Shown here one piece after another: positions 26,489-35,426 of a stretch of DNA of 64,000 bases. Positions within the stretch are counted from its first letter, which is position 1. The number at the start of each line of letters is the position of its first letter. A model generated the notes under the pieces. It did not search any database and was not told where the DNA came from. It worked only from the letters and a program-made list of their open reading frames with translations. The translations under genes and the position numbers were made by a program. The stretch is from Microbulbifer variabilis ATCC 700307. GTDB lineage: Bacteria > Pseudomonadota > Gammaproteobacteria > Pseudomonadales > Cellvibrionaceae. Location of the stretch: NCBI RefSeq assembly GCF_000380565.1, contig NZ_AQYJ01000022.1, positions 180,401 to 244,400 of the forward strand, given 5' to 3'.

Positions 26489-27982
26489 TTACTTATCATT
26501 GCCGCTAAAGTGTTTCGGGGGCACACCGTCGTGATCGGCGGTGATACTTAATTCCTCTTTAGTGGTTTCTCCCACTGTGGCGTGCACCTCCTCCGCGCCA
26601 TGCATCCAATCCACCAGTTTCTCGCGAATGAGATACAGGATAATTCCTGCAACAATGGCAACTAGGGCTACGCCCCCAAAAGTAGCGAGAGGGCCGGACA
26701 CTCCCACCAACTTGCCAATTTCCGCCGCTCCTTTGTTAGCAATACCAATAAAGGCAAACCAAAGCCCCATCATTAAGGATAAATAGCGTAGAGGGGATAA
26801 TTTGGTGACTACTGAAAGCCCGATAGGTGATAGGCACAGTTCACCGATAGTGTGAAAAATATAGGCAAACACCAGCCACCATATACTTGCTTTTATGGTT
26901 GTAGAGTCTCCGATTTGTAATGCTGCTCCACACATTGAAATAAAGCCGATACCAAGAAATACCAGCCCCAGGCTGAACTTGGCTGGTGAGCTGGGTTCCT
27001 TATCTCCCATTCCTATCCAGATGCTGGCCATAATCGGCGCGAGGATAATGATAAATATGGGATTCACCATCTGTAGCCAACTGGCTGGAATCTCCCATCC
27101 CAAGATATTTAGGTCGGTGCGATATTTGGCAAACAAGTTCATTGAGCCGGCAGCCTGCTCAAAACCGGCCCAGAAAATCACTATAAAAACACCAAGTACC
27201 AATATGACCTTTATACGGTCTCGCTCTTCGTGAGTCAGGGGACGATGCTTTTCGGCCTCTTCATGTTTCCGGTTTTTGAGTTCCAGGTGTGCAGAGGGCT
27301 CTACGCCGATTTCTCCCAGATAGCGCTTGGCCTGGGTCATTTGCAGCAGCAGGCCCAACAACATGCCAACTCCTGCAACGACGAAGGCCAGCTGGTAGTC
27401 CACCTTCTCTCCAACCCAGCCCACAACTAAATAACCGAGGATTGAGCCCAGGTTTATGCCCATATAGAAAATGGTAAATGCCGTATCGCGACGGTGATCT
27501 CCCTCTTCGTAGAGGTCTCCAACCATGGTGGAAATATTTGGTTTGAAGAAACCATTGCCGATAATCAGCAGGGCCAGTCCCAGCCACAGCATATAGATCT
27601 CACTGCCATTGGGCAGCCAGGCGTGGGGGAAGCCAAGGGAGAATTGTCCCAGCATCATCAGGGTGCCGCCGAACATAATGCAGCGGCGTTGTCCCCAGCG
27701 GTTGTCCGCCATCCAGCCGCCGATAATTGGAGTCAGGTAGACCAGCATTGCGTACCATCCCAGGTAGCTGAGGGCTTTGGATTGTAATTCGGTCTCGGTG
27801 AGCTGCTCCCAGCCGAATACTGCAGCGGTGGCCGTGGAGGTCAGGTAGAAAACAAAAATACCGCGCATACCGTAGTAGCTGAGGCGTTCCCACATTTCTG
27901 TACCAAACAGCAGAAACAGGCCTTTGGGATGGCCAAACAGCTGCCCGGCGCTGGAGGGGGGCTTGGGCTTGATCTCTTGCAT
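26489..27982 (-). CDS. Proton-dependent peptide transporter (POT family)
   Basis: Inner-membrane di/tripeptide:proton symporter (497 aa) of the major facilitator superfamily. The family signature at the N terminus is FGTEMWERLSYYGMRGIFV. The second signature region is FTIFYMGINLGSILGYLVVG. About 12-14 hydrophobic segments are spread along the length, and LCLSPIGLSVVTKLSP is the conserved late motif. It is divergent from hrpA across a short promoter region. The substrate class is known for the family; which peptides it prefers cannot be seen. Confidence 0.93.
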   Translation of the reverse strand: MQEIKPKPPSSAGQLFGHPKGLFLLFGTEMWERLSYYGMRGIFVFYLTSTATAAVFGWEQLTETELQSKALSYLGWYAMLVYLTPIIGGWMADNRWGQRRCIMFGGTLMMLGQFSLGFPHAWLPNGSEIYMLWLGLALLIIGNGFFKPNISTMVGDLYEEGDHRRDTAFTIFYMGINLGSILGYLVVGWVGEKVDYQLAFVVAGVGMLLGLLLQMTQAKRYLGEIGVEPSAHLELKNRKHEEAEKHRPLTHEERDRIKVILVLGVFIVIFWAGFEQAAGSMNLFAKYRTDLNILGWEIPASWLQMVNPIFIIILAPIMASIWIGMGDKEPSSPAKFSLGLVFLGIGFISMCGAALQIGDSTTIKASIWWLVFAYIFHTIGELCLSPIGLSVVTKLSPLRYLSLMMGLWFAFIGIANKGAAEIGKLVGVSGPLATFGGVALVAIVAGIILYLIREKLVDWMHGAEEVHATVGETTKEELSITADHDGVPPKHFSGNDK

Positions 27983-28100
27983 AGTACCGCTCGCAAGGTG
28001 TGACCCTGAGGCGCAATGGTGCTTCTAAAATTGACCTCTATCTGCTCCAGTATAGATGAGCGCCACAGTAAGGTTTGATAGCCCTATCGTATCCAGGGGT

Positions 28101-28106
28101 TATAAT
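28101..28106 (+). promoter_or_regulatory. Probable -10 box for hrpA
   Basis: TATAAT with a GC-rich CCCGCG just downstream, 28 bases before the chosen hrpA start. A TTGATA at 28075-28080 is 20 bases upstream, longer than ideal spacing. Confidence 0.45.
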
Positions 28107-28133
28107 CCCGCGTTTGCCATTGCTGTACGAATT

Positions 28134-31100
28134 ATGAGTCACACCGAAGCAGAAAAAGTTGTGGGAGCGCTGCAAACCCGTATCCCGGCCTGTATGGGTA
28201 GGGATCGTTTTGACTTGCGCAGAACCCTGAAGAACGTGCGCCGGCGCCAGAAAGAGGGCAAGCCGGTCGATCGAATGCTGGCCCAGCTGGAACAACAGTT
28301 ACAAGCGTCTGAAGCCCTGGTGGAAGAGCGTCGGCGAAAGCTACCGGACGTGCAGTGGCCGGAAGCACTGCCCGTGGTAGCGCGGCGTGATGAAATCGCC
28401 GGGTTGATCGAAAAGCACCAGGTTGTAGTTATTGCCGGTGAAACCGGTTCTGGTAAAACCACCCAGTTACCGAAAATCTGCCTGTCTCTGGGGCGGGGGA
28501 TTTACGGCCAGATTGGCCACACCCAGCCGCGCAGGATTGCCGCTCGCACTGTGGCTAATCGAATCGCCGAGGAATTGCAGCAGCCCTTGGGGGAATCAGT
28601 CGGTTACCAGGTGCGTTTTACCGATCACAGTACTGAGCATACCCATGTCAAACTAATGACGGACGGTATTCTGCTGGCAGAAATTCAGCGTGACCCACTG
28701 TTAAATAAATATGACACGCTGATTATCGATGAAGCCCATGAGCGCAGTCTCAATATTGATTTTCTGCTGGGCTATTTGAAAACTATCCTGCCCAGGCGTC
28801 CAGACCTGAAACTGATCATTACCTCGGCCACTATCGACCTGGAGAAATTCTCCCGACATTTTGATGATGCGCCCATTATCGAGGTATCTGGCCGGACCTA
28901 TCCGGTGGACATTCATTACCGCCCGGCTGTGGACAGTGATGCGGATCTCAATGAACAGGTCGTAACTGCGGTAGGGGAGTTACTGCACGAGGAAAAATCC
29001 AGCAGCCGGCGCGGCGGGGATATACTGGTATTTATGAGTGGCGAGCGGGAAATCCGTGAATGTGCCAAGGCCCTGCGGGATGCGCAAATTGCCCAGCTGG
29101 AAGTATTGCCCCTTTATGCGCGTTTGAGTCTGGCGGAGCAGGCCAAAGTCTTTCACGGCCATAAAGGCCGCCGTATTGTACTCGCCACCAATGTGGCGGA
29201 GACCTCTATTACGGTGCCGGGAATTCGCTATGTGATTGACCCGGGTACTGCACGCGTCAGCCGCTACAGCTATCGCAGTAAAATTCAGCGACTGCCTATA
29301 GAGCCGGTTTCCCAGGCCAGTGCCAACCAGCGTGCCGGTCGCTGTGGCCGCGTCAGTGCCGGTGTCTGTGTACGCTTATATGAAGAGCGGGATTTTGTGC
29401 AGCGTCCGGAATTTACCGATGCGGAAATTCTGCGTACCAACCTGGCTGCAGTAATCCTGCAAATGTTGCAGTTGCGTATTGGTGATATCCGCGAGTTTCC
29501 TTTTGTAGATCCGCCCGATCCGCGCCTGATTAATGATGGTTACAAGCTATTACAGGAACTGCAGGCCGTCGATGGTCAGGGCAGGGTCACCAAACTGGGG
29601 CGAGCCCTTTCACGATTGCCGCTGGATCCACGACTGAGCCGAATGTTGCTGGCCGGGGCAGATAATGGTAGTGCGCGTGAATTATTAGTTATTGTCGCCG
29701 CCCTGGCCGTACAGGATCCGCGCGAACGCCCGGTGGAAAAGCGTCAGGCAGCGGATGAAAAACATCGCCAGTGGCAGCATGAGCAGTCAGATTTCCTGTC
29801 CTTTGTACAGCTTTGGGATACTTTCGAAATCCAGCGTCAGGAGCTGAGTCAAAATCAGTTGCGAAAATGGTGCCAGAAAAATTTCCTGTCCTGGTTGCGT
29901 ATGCGTGAGTGGAGAGATATCCACCACCAATTGCGGGTGGCTTGCCGCGATCTTGAAGTAAAAGAAAACAAAGAGCCAGCGGAGTATGAAGCGGTACACC
30001 GGGCTATAGTCGCAGGTCTTCTCGGTAATATTGGCGCTCGCGATGAGAACAAGGAATTTATTGGCTGTCGCAATCGCCGCTTCCATATTTTCCCTGGATC
30101 TGGCCAGTTCAAGAAGCCTCCCCGCTGGGTTGTTGCCGCCCAGTTATTGGAAACCAGCCGTTTATTCGCCCATACGGTTGCAAAAATAGAGCCCGATTGG
30201 GTATTGGCTGCATCCCAGCACCTGGTAAAGCGAAATTATTTCGAGCCTCATTTTGATGCCCGTTCGGGTCAGGTGATGGCCTTTGAGAAGGTTTCCCTGT
30301 ACGGCCTGGTGCTGGTGGAGAAACGCCGGATTCCCTACGGTAAGCTTGATCCGAAAACCGCGCGGGAAGTCTTTATTCGCCAGGCTTTAGTGGAGCAGCG
30401 TTATCGAGGTAAAGGCCGTTTTTATACACACTACACCGACCTGCTGAAATCTCTGGAAGAGCTGGAGGCTAAATCCCGCAGGCGGGATATTCTGGTAGAT
30501 GATGAAGTGATTTATCGCTTTTTCGATGAGCGTATACCTGCCGATATCGTTAACCTGGCTGGGTTTGAGCACTGGCGCAAGAAAGTGGAATCCACTGATC
30601 CGCAGTTGCTCTTTATTCCCCGTGAATTGTTGATGCAGCAGAGTGCGGATCACGTCGGCGAAGCCCAATTCCCCGATGAATTGCAATCGGGCGGTATTGT
30701 TTATCCGCTCAGCTATCATTTCGAGCCGGGCAGTGTGGATGACGGTGTCAGCATTCAGGTACCGATTGCGGCTTTGCACCAGGTGCCCGCTGCTCGACTT
30801 TCCTGGCTGGTGCCTGGAATCCTACGGGATAAATGTATTGCCCTGGTCAAAGCCTTACCTAAACAGTGGCGTAAATATTTTGTCCCCGTACCAGCAGCAG
30901 TGGATAAAGCCCTGCCGCGATTGCGCCCGGATAATGTCCCCTTATGGCAGTCACTAGCACTGGAGTTACAGCGCCAGACGGCGCAGCAGTTGCCTGATAG
31001 CGCCTGGGAATCCGCTGAGCAATCCTTGGAAGATTATTATCGCTTCAATATCCAAGTGGTGGATGAGGCAGGTAAATTGCTCGACCAGGACCGAGATCTC

Positions 31101-32048
31101 TCGCTGCTACAGGCGCGCTACCGCGATCGGGTGCAGCAGGGGCTTGCGAGTGCAGGAGACAGCTTTGAGCGGGAGGGGATTACCAGCTGGGACTTTGGAG
31201 AGCTTCCAGAAACCCACACCCTTAACCAGGGCGGCCTCAAGGTGCGGGCATACCCGGCTCTGATAGAGGAAAAAGACAGTGTTTCTCTGAAACTCCTGGA
31301 TAACCCGGATGACGCGCGCCGGCTGAGTCGTGCAGGTATTTCCCGCCTGGCACTGTTGCACTTGCCGGAGAAGGTTAAATACCTGCGCAAGGAGCTGCTT
31401 CGTGGCAAGGAGCTGGGGTTATCTGCCGCGGACTTGGGGCGGCGTGAAGAGGTTGCAGACGATATCCTGTTGGCTGCCGTGCGAGAGGTATTTTGGTCCA
31501 AGGGCAATTGGCCGCGTACCGAAGCTGAATTTCTGTCCGCGCTGGAAAATGATAGTGACCTGGTGGGGGTGGCCCAGGAAATTGGGAACCTGCTGGTCAA
31601 AGCTTTAGCCCTACTTGTGCCCCTGCGCAAACAGATCAAACAGCAGAAAAACCTGGCAGTTGCAATGGCGGTGGGAGATATTCAGCAGCAATTGTCTGGG
31701 CTCTTTTATCGCGGTTTTCTGTTCGATACCCCTCTGGAATGGTTGCGTCAGTATGGCCGTTATCTTAAGGCGATCGCTATGCGACTGGAAAAAGCCGTCC
31801 TCGACCCGAATCGTGATCGCAAATTACAGGTTGAGTACCACAAGGCCGCGGAGCCTTATGCCGATCTGGCTGAAAAATATTCAAGCAGGGAGTTGGCTGC
31901 GGAAGCCTTGCTAGTGGATTACCGCTGGATGCTTGAAGAGTTCCGCGTTTCTTTATTTGCCCAGACCCTGAAAACCCTGATGCCAGTATCTTCCAAGCGC
32001 TTGCATAAGGCGTGGGTGGAGGCTGATGGGAAGGGGCTGGTAGGTTGA
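28134..32048 (+). CDS. hrpA: ATP-dependent RNA helicase HrpA
   Basis: DEAH-box RNA helicase (1304 aa, close to the E. coli length) that rescues stalled ribosomes in studied species. Walker A GETGSGKTT is at about 102-110 and DEAH (IIDEAHERS) at 200-203. SATIDLEKFSRHFDDAP is motif III. The second RecA domain has TNVAETSITVPGIRYVID and QRAGRCGR. The winged-helix, ratchet and OB-type regions follow, and the long C-terminal part is the HrpA-specific DUF3418 type. The start at 28134 (MSHTEAEK) is chosen because the -10 box lies upstream of it but inside the longer open frame. Confidence 0.96.
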   Translation: MSHTEAEKVVGALQTRIPACMGRDRFDLRRTLKNVRRRQKEGKPVDRMLAQLEQQLQASEALVEERRRKLPDVQWPEALPVVARRDEIAGLIEKHQVVVIAGETGSGKTTQLPKICLSLGRGIYGQIGHTQPRRIAARTVANRIAEELQQPLGESVGYQVRFTDHSTEHTHVKLMTDGILLAEIQRDPLLNKYDTLIIDEAHERSLNIDFLLGYLKTILPRRPDLKLIITSATIDLEKFSRHFDDAPIIEVSGRTYPVDIHYRPAVDSDADLNEQVVTAVGELLHEEKSSSRRGGDILVFMSGEREIRECAKALRDAQIAQLEVLPLYARLSLAEQAKVFHGHKGRRIVLATNVAETSITVPGIRYVIDPGTARVSRYSYRSKIQRLPIEPVSQASANQRAGRCGRVSAGVCVRLYEERDFVQRPEFTDAEILRTNLAAVILQMLQLRIGDIREFPFVDPPDPRLINDGYKLLQELQAVDGQGRVTKLGRALSRLPLDPRLSRMLLAGADNGSARELLVIVAALAVQDPRERPVEKRQAADEKHRQWQHEQSDFLSFVQLWDTFEIQRQELSQNQLRKWCQKNFLSWLRMREWRDIHHQLRVACRDLEVKENKEPAEYEAVHRAIVAGLLGNIGARDENKEFIGCRNRRFHIFPGSGQFKKPPRWVVAAQLLETSRLFAHTVAKIEPDWVLAASQHLVKRNYFEPHFDARSGQVMAFEKVSLYGLVLVEKRRIPYGKLDPKTAREVFIRQALVEQRYRGKGRFYTHYTDLLKSLEELEAKSRRRDILVDDEVIYRFFDERIPADIVNLAGFEHWRKKVESTDPQLLFIPRELLMQQSADHVGEAQFPDELQSGGIVYPLSYHFEPGSVDDGVSIQVPIAALHQVPAARLSWLVPGILRDKCIALVKALPKQWRKYFVPVPAAVDKALPRLRPDNVPLWQSLALELQRQTAQQLPDSAWESAEQSLEDYYRFNIQVVDEAGKLLDQDRDLSLLQARYRDRVQQGLASAGDSFEREGITSWDFGELPETHTLNQGGLKVRAYPALIEEKDSVSLKLLDNPDDARRLSRAGISRLALLHLPEKVKYLRKELLRGKELGLSAADLGRREEVADDILLAAVREVFWSKGNWPRTEAEFLSALENDSDLVGVAQEIGNLLVKALALLVPLRKQIKQQKNLAVAMAVGDIQQQLSGLFYRGFLFDTPLEWLRQYGRYLKAIAMRLEKAVLDPNRDRKLQVEYHKAAEPYADLAEKYSSRELAAEALLVDYRWMLEEFRVSLFAQTLKTLMPVSSKRLHKAWVEADGKGLVG

Positions 32049-32214
32049 TTGCCACTATTGGTATGAGATCACAAAAAAACTGATTTCTTTATGTAATATT
32101 CTGGCGACCGGTTCGACAAACCTTATGTGAGTAGGCTATAGGTTCAAAGTGGCGTGAGATTCTCACCCTAAGCTGGCTAGCCTCAACAAATGACGGTTTT
32201 CCACCCCGCGTCAT

Positions 32215-32220
32215 TATACT
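32215..32220 (+). promoter_or_regulatory. Possible -10 box for the hvf operon
   Basis: TATACT followed by GGCGCGGG, 66 bases before hvfA. A weak ATGACG lies 19 bases upstream. No copper-responsive operator was recognised. Confidence 0.35.
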
Positions 32221-32285
32221 GGCGCGGGAGAAAAGAAAGTCTTTGGTACTTTTTATTACTCAGGGTATTAATTAGGAGATCCCTT

Positions 32286-32609
32286 ATGAACAAGAAGCAT
32301 CTTTCCCCCGTAGCGGCCGCAGTTGGTGCAGCGTTTATTGCCTCTGCTGCGATGAATGTGTCCGCAACCACTGGCGAAGCTAATCCGTTTGCTGCGGCAG
32401 AGCTGACTTCTGGCTACAACCTGGCACTGGCTGACCATGGCGATAAGGAAAAAGAAGGCAAGTGTGGCCACGACAAGAAAAAAGAAGGTAAGTGCGGCGA
32501 AGGTAAGTGCGGCGAAGGCAAGAAGAAAGAAGGCAAGTGCGGCGAAGGTAAATGCGGCGAAGGCAAGAAGAAAGAGGGTAAGTGCGGCGAAGGTAAGTGT
32601 GGCGGATAA
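32286..32609 (+). CDS. hvfA: HvfA/bufferin-type RiPP metallophore precursor
   Basis: Precursor peptide (107 aa) of a ribosomally made, post-translationally modified metal-binding peptide. A signal peptide (MNKKHLSPVAAAVGAAFIAS, ending near VSA) targets it to the periplasm. A leader-like NPFAAAELTSGYNLALAD follows. The C-terminal half is a low-complexity Lys/Gly/Glu region with seven EGKCG motifs and exactly seven cysteines, no others. In the HvfA family such cysteines become oxazolone/thioamide or related groups that bind copper. AGGAG lies eight bases before the ATG at 32286. The maturase and its partner follow. Family call is strong; the number and type of modifications here are inference. 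Confidence 0.92.
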   Translation: MNKKHLSPVAAAVGAAFIASAAMNVSATTGEANPFAAAELTSGYNLALADHGDKEKEGKCGHDKKKEGKCGEGKCGEGKKKEGKCGEGKCGEGKKKEGKCGEGKCGG

Positions 32610-32628
32610 TTTAAAGCCATACTCGATC

Positions 32629-32675
32629 GGGGCGGTATTGCGTTAACTGACGCGCCGCCCCTTGTTCTTTTCTTC
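32629..32675 (+). terminator. Hairpin between precursor and maturase genes (attenuator-like)
   Basis: GGGGCGG (32629-32635) pairs with CCGCCCC (32655-32661); an inner GCGT/ACGC can extend it. A T-rich run (TTGTTCTTTTCTT) follows. It lies 20 bases after the hvfA stop and would let more precursor than enzyme message be made. Confidence 0.65.
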
Positions 32676-32702
32676 ACATAGAACCGTTTGAGGCAGACAG
32701 AA

Positions 32703-33548
32703 GTGCGAAATTATCCAGTGGAGGGGGCCGGTCTTGGACTGCGTCGCTCTATGATGGGAGAGGAAGTGCCATCTGCTGCGGTGGATTTCTTTGAGGTAGC
32801 GCCGGAAAACTGGATCGGCGTCGGTGGGCGCTATGGCCGCTGGTTTCGGGAATTTACTGAGCGCTACCCATTTATTTTGCACGGCTTGTCCCTTTCAATT
32901 GGGGCGCCGGAGCCTTTGGATATGGACCTTGTTGGGTCTATCAAGAAATTTATTCGTGAGCATGATATTCGCTATTACAGCGAGCACCTGAGCTACTGCT
33001 CCGACCACGGACATCTCTACGATTTACTGCCGATTCCCTTTACTGAAGAAGCGGTGATGTATGTCGCCGAGCGAATTCGTATTGTGCAGGATGCATTGGG
33101 GCAGCGTATTGCCATGGAAAATGTTTCCTACTATGCCGCACCAGGCCAGGAAATGAGCGAGCTGGCCTTTCTAAATGCCGTACTGGAGGAAGCAGACTGT
33201 GACCTTCTCCTTGATGTAAATAATATTTATGTCAACTCCATTAATCATCGTTACGATCCATTTGAGTTTCTGCGCGGACTTCCTTCGGAAAGAATGCGCT
33301 ATGTACATGTGGCGGGACATTACGACGAGGCGGAAGATCTAAAAGTAGATACCCACGGTGCACCGGTAATTGATCCTGTGTGGGAGTTGTTGAATAAGGC
33401 TTATGAAATTCACGGTGTAATGCCAACCCTGCTTGAGCGGGATTTCAATATTCCACCCATACCGCAATTGCTCGAAGAAGTAGGGCATATCAAAACCATT
33501 CAGGCCAGTCACCAAGTAGAAGAAAACTATGTCCTCAGTCGCCGATAA
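32703..33548 (+). CDS. hvfB: MNIO (DUF692) RiPP maturase, HvfB type
   Basis: Multinuclear non-heme iron oxidative enzyme (281 aa) that modifies cysteines of the precursor. The TIM-barrel family shows its metal ligands in order: [48 protein letters not shown] with THG, and LLERDFN. The GTG at 32703 is the best start because GAGG sits nine bases upstream; a TTG five codons earlier would place that site inside the gene. The last 20 bases overlap the next gene, so the two are translationally coupled. The enzyme needs the DUF2063 partner to bind the precursor in characterised relatives. Confidence 0.93.
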   Translation: MRNYPVEGAGLGLRRSMMGEEVPSAAVDFFEVAPENWIGVGGRYGRWFREFTERYPFILHGLSLSIGAPEPLDMDLVGSIKKFIREHDIRYYSEHLSYCSDHGHLYDLLPIPFTEEAVMYVAERIRIVQDALGQRIAMENVSYYAAPGQEMSELAFLNAVLEEADCDLLLDVNNIYVNSINHRYDPFEFLRGLPSERMRYVHVAGHYDEAEDLKVDTHGAPVIDPVWELLNKAYEIHGVMPTLLERDFNIPPIPQLLEEVGHIKTIQASHQVEENYVLSRR

Positions 33549-34314
33549 AACTGACAATTTTCAGGGGTTGCAGAGAGACTTGGCTGCTCATCTGCGTGCT
33601 CCGGAGCAATGCACACCGCCTCCCCAAATTGAAGATCGGCGCTTGGCGATTTATCGGGATCTAATTTACAACAATATTGAGTCTTTTATCTCGAGCGGGT
33701 TTCCGGTGCTGCGCAGTCTCTATAGTGACGAATTCTGGCACGCTATGGTGCGTGATTTTGTGCATCACCATACTTCTAGCAGTCCCTACTTCCTGCAAAT
33801 CAGTGAGGAGTTCCTCACTTACCTGCAAAATGAGCGGGGCCAGCGGGAGGGAGATCCCCCTTTTTTACTGGAGCTAGCTCACTACGAATGGGTAGAGTTG
33901 GCACTGGATGTCAGTACCGCTGAGATACCTGCCAACCTCAGCCGCGAGGGGGATATATTGGGATCCGTACCAGTAGTATCGCCCCTGGTATGGAGCCTTA
34001 GTTATCGATATCCCGTGCATCGTATTGGCCCGGTGTTCCAGCCTCAGGAACCCGATGAAACCCCCACCTTTTTGCTGGTGTATCGCGATCGCAGTGATGA
34101 GGTGAATTTCATGGAAATTAATGCGGTGACAGCGCGTTTGTTGCAACTGGCTTCAGAAGAGTCGGCCACTGGAGAGCAACTGTTGGCACAAATTGCTGCA
34201 GAGTTACCCCAGGTAGATACCAGCACCCTGAGGAGTTTTGGTGTGGAGCTATTACAGAAACTTCTGGGGAATGGTGTAATTGCAGGCCTTAAACCTCTAC
34301 CTGCTGAAAAATAG
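33529..34314 (+). CDS. hvfC: DUF2063 RiPP partner protein, HvfC type
   Basis: Accessory protein (261 aa) that in MNIO pathways binds the precursor leader and presents it to the maturase. The N-terminal DUF2063 helical domain has [33 protein letters not shown] and [15 protein letters not shown]. The C-terminal part carries [12 protein letters not shown] and the phrase [15 protein letters not shown], typical of the family, which resembles a recognition-element fold. The start overlaps hvfB by 20 bases. No transport or DoxX-type gene follows in this operon. Confidence 0.92.
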   Translation: MSSVADKTDNFQGLQRDLAAHLRAPEQCTPPPQIEDRRLAIYRDLIYNNIESFISSGFPVLRSLYSDEFWHAMVRDFVHHHTSSSPYFLQISEEFLTYLQNERGQREGDPPFLLELAHYEWVELALDVSTAEIPANLSREGDILGSVPVVSPLVWSLSYRYPVHRIGPVFQPQEPDETPTFLLVYRDRSDEVNFMEINAVTARLLQLASEESATGEQLLAQIAAELPQVDTSTLRSFGVELLQKLLGNGVIAGLKPLPAEK

Positions 34315-34485
34315 GTGTCGACAGCTTATCTTTTGGCGTCATTATTATTCTAAAGCACCGCTGCACTTGCCTGAAACTGCTTCATCTTTGACGAATCCCA
34401 GCTGCTATGCTGCCGAGGGTAGCTTACGATATGCGAGGGCGTTAGAATCCTTGGTCTTAGTATTTGTTAGTAGAGGAGCAGGGTT

Positions 34486-35388
34486 TTGCTAGGACGCAGA
34501 GTTTTATCGCCCTGGTTGATGGCCGCGCTGATCGCGGTTTCTCCAGTGAGTGTATTAGCGCAAGATGACCCGTTTGGAGGCGCGGCAGGGGATACCGCCG
34601 TTCAAACTGGTACTGATGGTCAGGTTACCACAAGTGGCGATGAAAATGGTTCGCTACTGGATGAATATGGCTTTGATCCCGCGGATGAATTTGGTGGTGC
34701 GGAAGGGGAGGATTTTTCCCTTCGTGACCCATGGGAAGGTTTTAACCGCGCTGTATTTAGTTTTAATGATGGCGCTGATCGCTATGTGTTGAAGCCAGCT
34801 GCCGTCAGCTATCGGCAGATCACCCCAATATTCGTGCAACACGGTGTTAGCAACTTCTTCAGTAATCTGGGTGAAGTGACCAATACCTTTAATGGCGTAT
34901 TGCAAGGTAAATGGGGCCAGGCAGGCAATGATGCAGGTCGCTTGCTGATTAATACCACTATTGGTATTGCCGGTCTTTTTGATGTTGCCAAGCATATGGG
35001 GCTTGAAAAAGGCGATGGCGAGGACTTTGGTCAAACCCTGGCTGTTTGGGGGGTGCCTTCCGGTCCATACCTGGTTTTGCCGCTTCTGGGTCCTTCCACA
35101 GTTCGGGATACGCCAGCACGGGTAGTTGATTACTACACCAACCCGCTGACCTATGTGGAACATGACCCTACACGCTATACGTTGAGGGCAACCGATATTA
35201 TTCAGAGCCGCGCCAGCTTGCTGCAGGCCGAATCACTGTTACAGGGGGATCGGTATGTGCTGTTACGTGATGCTTACCTGCAGCGCCGCGACTTCCTGAT
35301 CGTGGATGGCGAAGTAGATGTGCAGAGTGAAACTGAAGCCGCTGAAGCGATTGACCAGGGTGAAGTTGAAGAGTCCAGTGACTACTGA
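34486..35388 (+). CDS. mlaA: MlaA/VacJ-family protein
   Basis: Outer-membrane component of retrograde phospholipid transport (300 aa) that removes misplaced phospholipid from the outer leaflet with MlaC. The core spans about residues 82-285: DPWEGFNRAVFSFND, NFFSNLGEVTNTFNGVLQGK, GRLLINTTIGIAGLFDVA, FGQTLAVWGVPSGPYLVLP and GPSTVRDTPARVVDYYTNP. TTG at 34486 is the start because AGAGGAG lies just upstream. The signal peptide ends near VLA but no lipobox cysteine is present, and an acidic, Gly-rich stretch precedes the core. MlaA is normally a lipoprotein, so anchoring here must differ or be absent. Confidence 0.9.
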   Translation: MLGRRVLSPWLMAALIAVSPVSVLAQDDPFGGAAGDTAVQTGTDGQVTTSGDENGSLLDEYGFDPADEFGGAEGEDFSLRDPWEGFNRAVFSFNDGADRYVLKPAAVSYRQITPIFVQHGVSNFFSNLGEVTNTFNGVLQGKWGQAGNDAGRLLINTTIGIAGLFDVAKHMGLEKGDGEDFGQTLAVWGVPSGPYLVLPLLGPSTVRDTPARVVDYYTNPLTYVEHDPTRYTLRATDIIQSRASLLQAESLLQGDRYVLLRDAYLQRRDFLIVDGEVDVQSETEAAEAIDQGEVEESSDY

Positions 35389-35426
35389 TCACCGGATAGA
35401 ACTTACTCTTTTTCCAAGGGCCACTC

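Noticed and set aside
32437..32677. Open frames on both strands over the EGKCG repeat and a CRISPR-like look of the repeated DNA
   Set aside because: They come from the low-complexity coding repeat of hvfA. There are no spacers of constant length and no cas genes.
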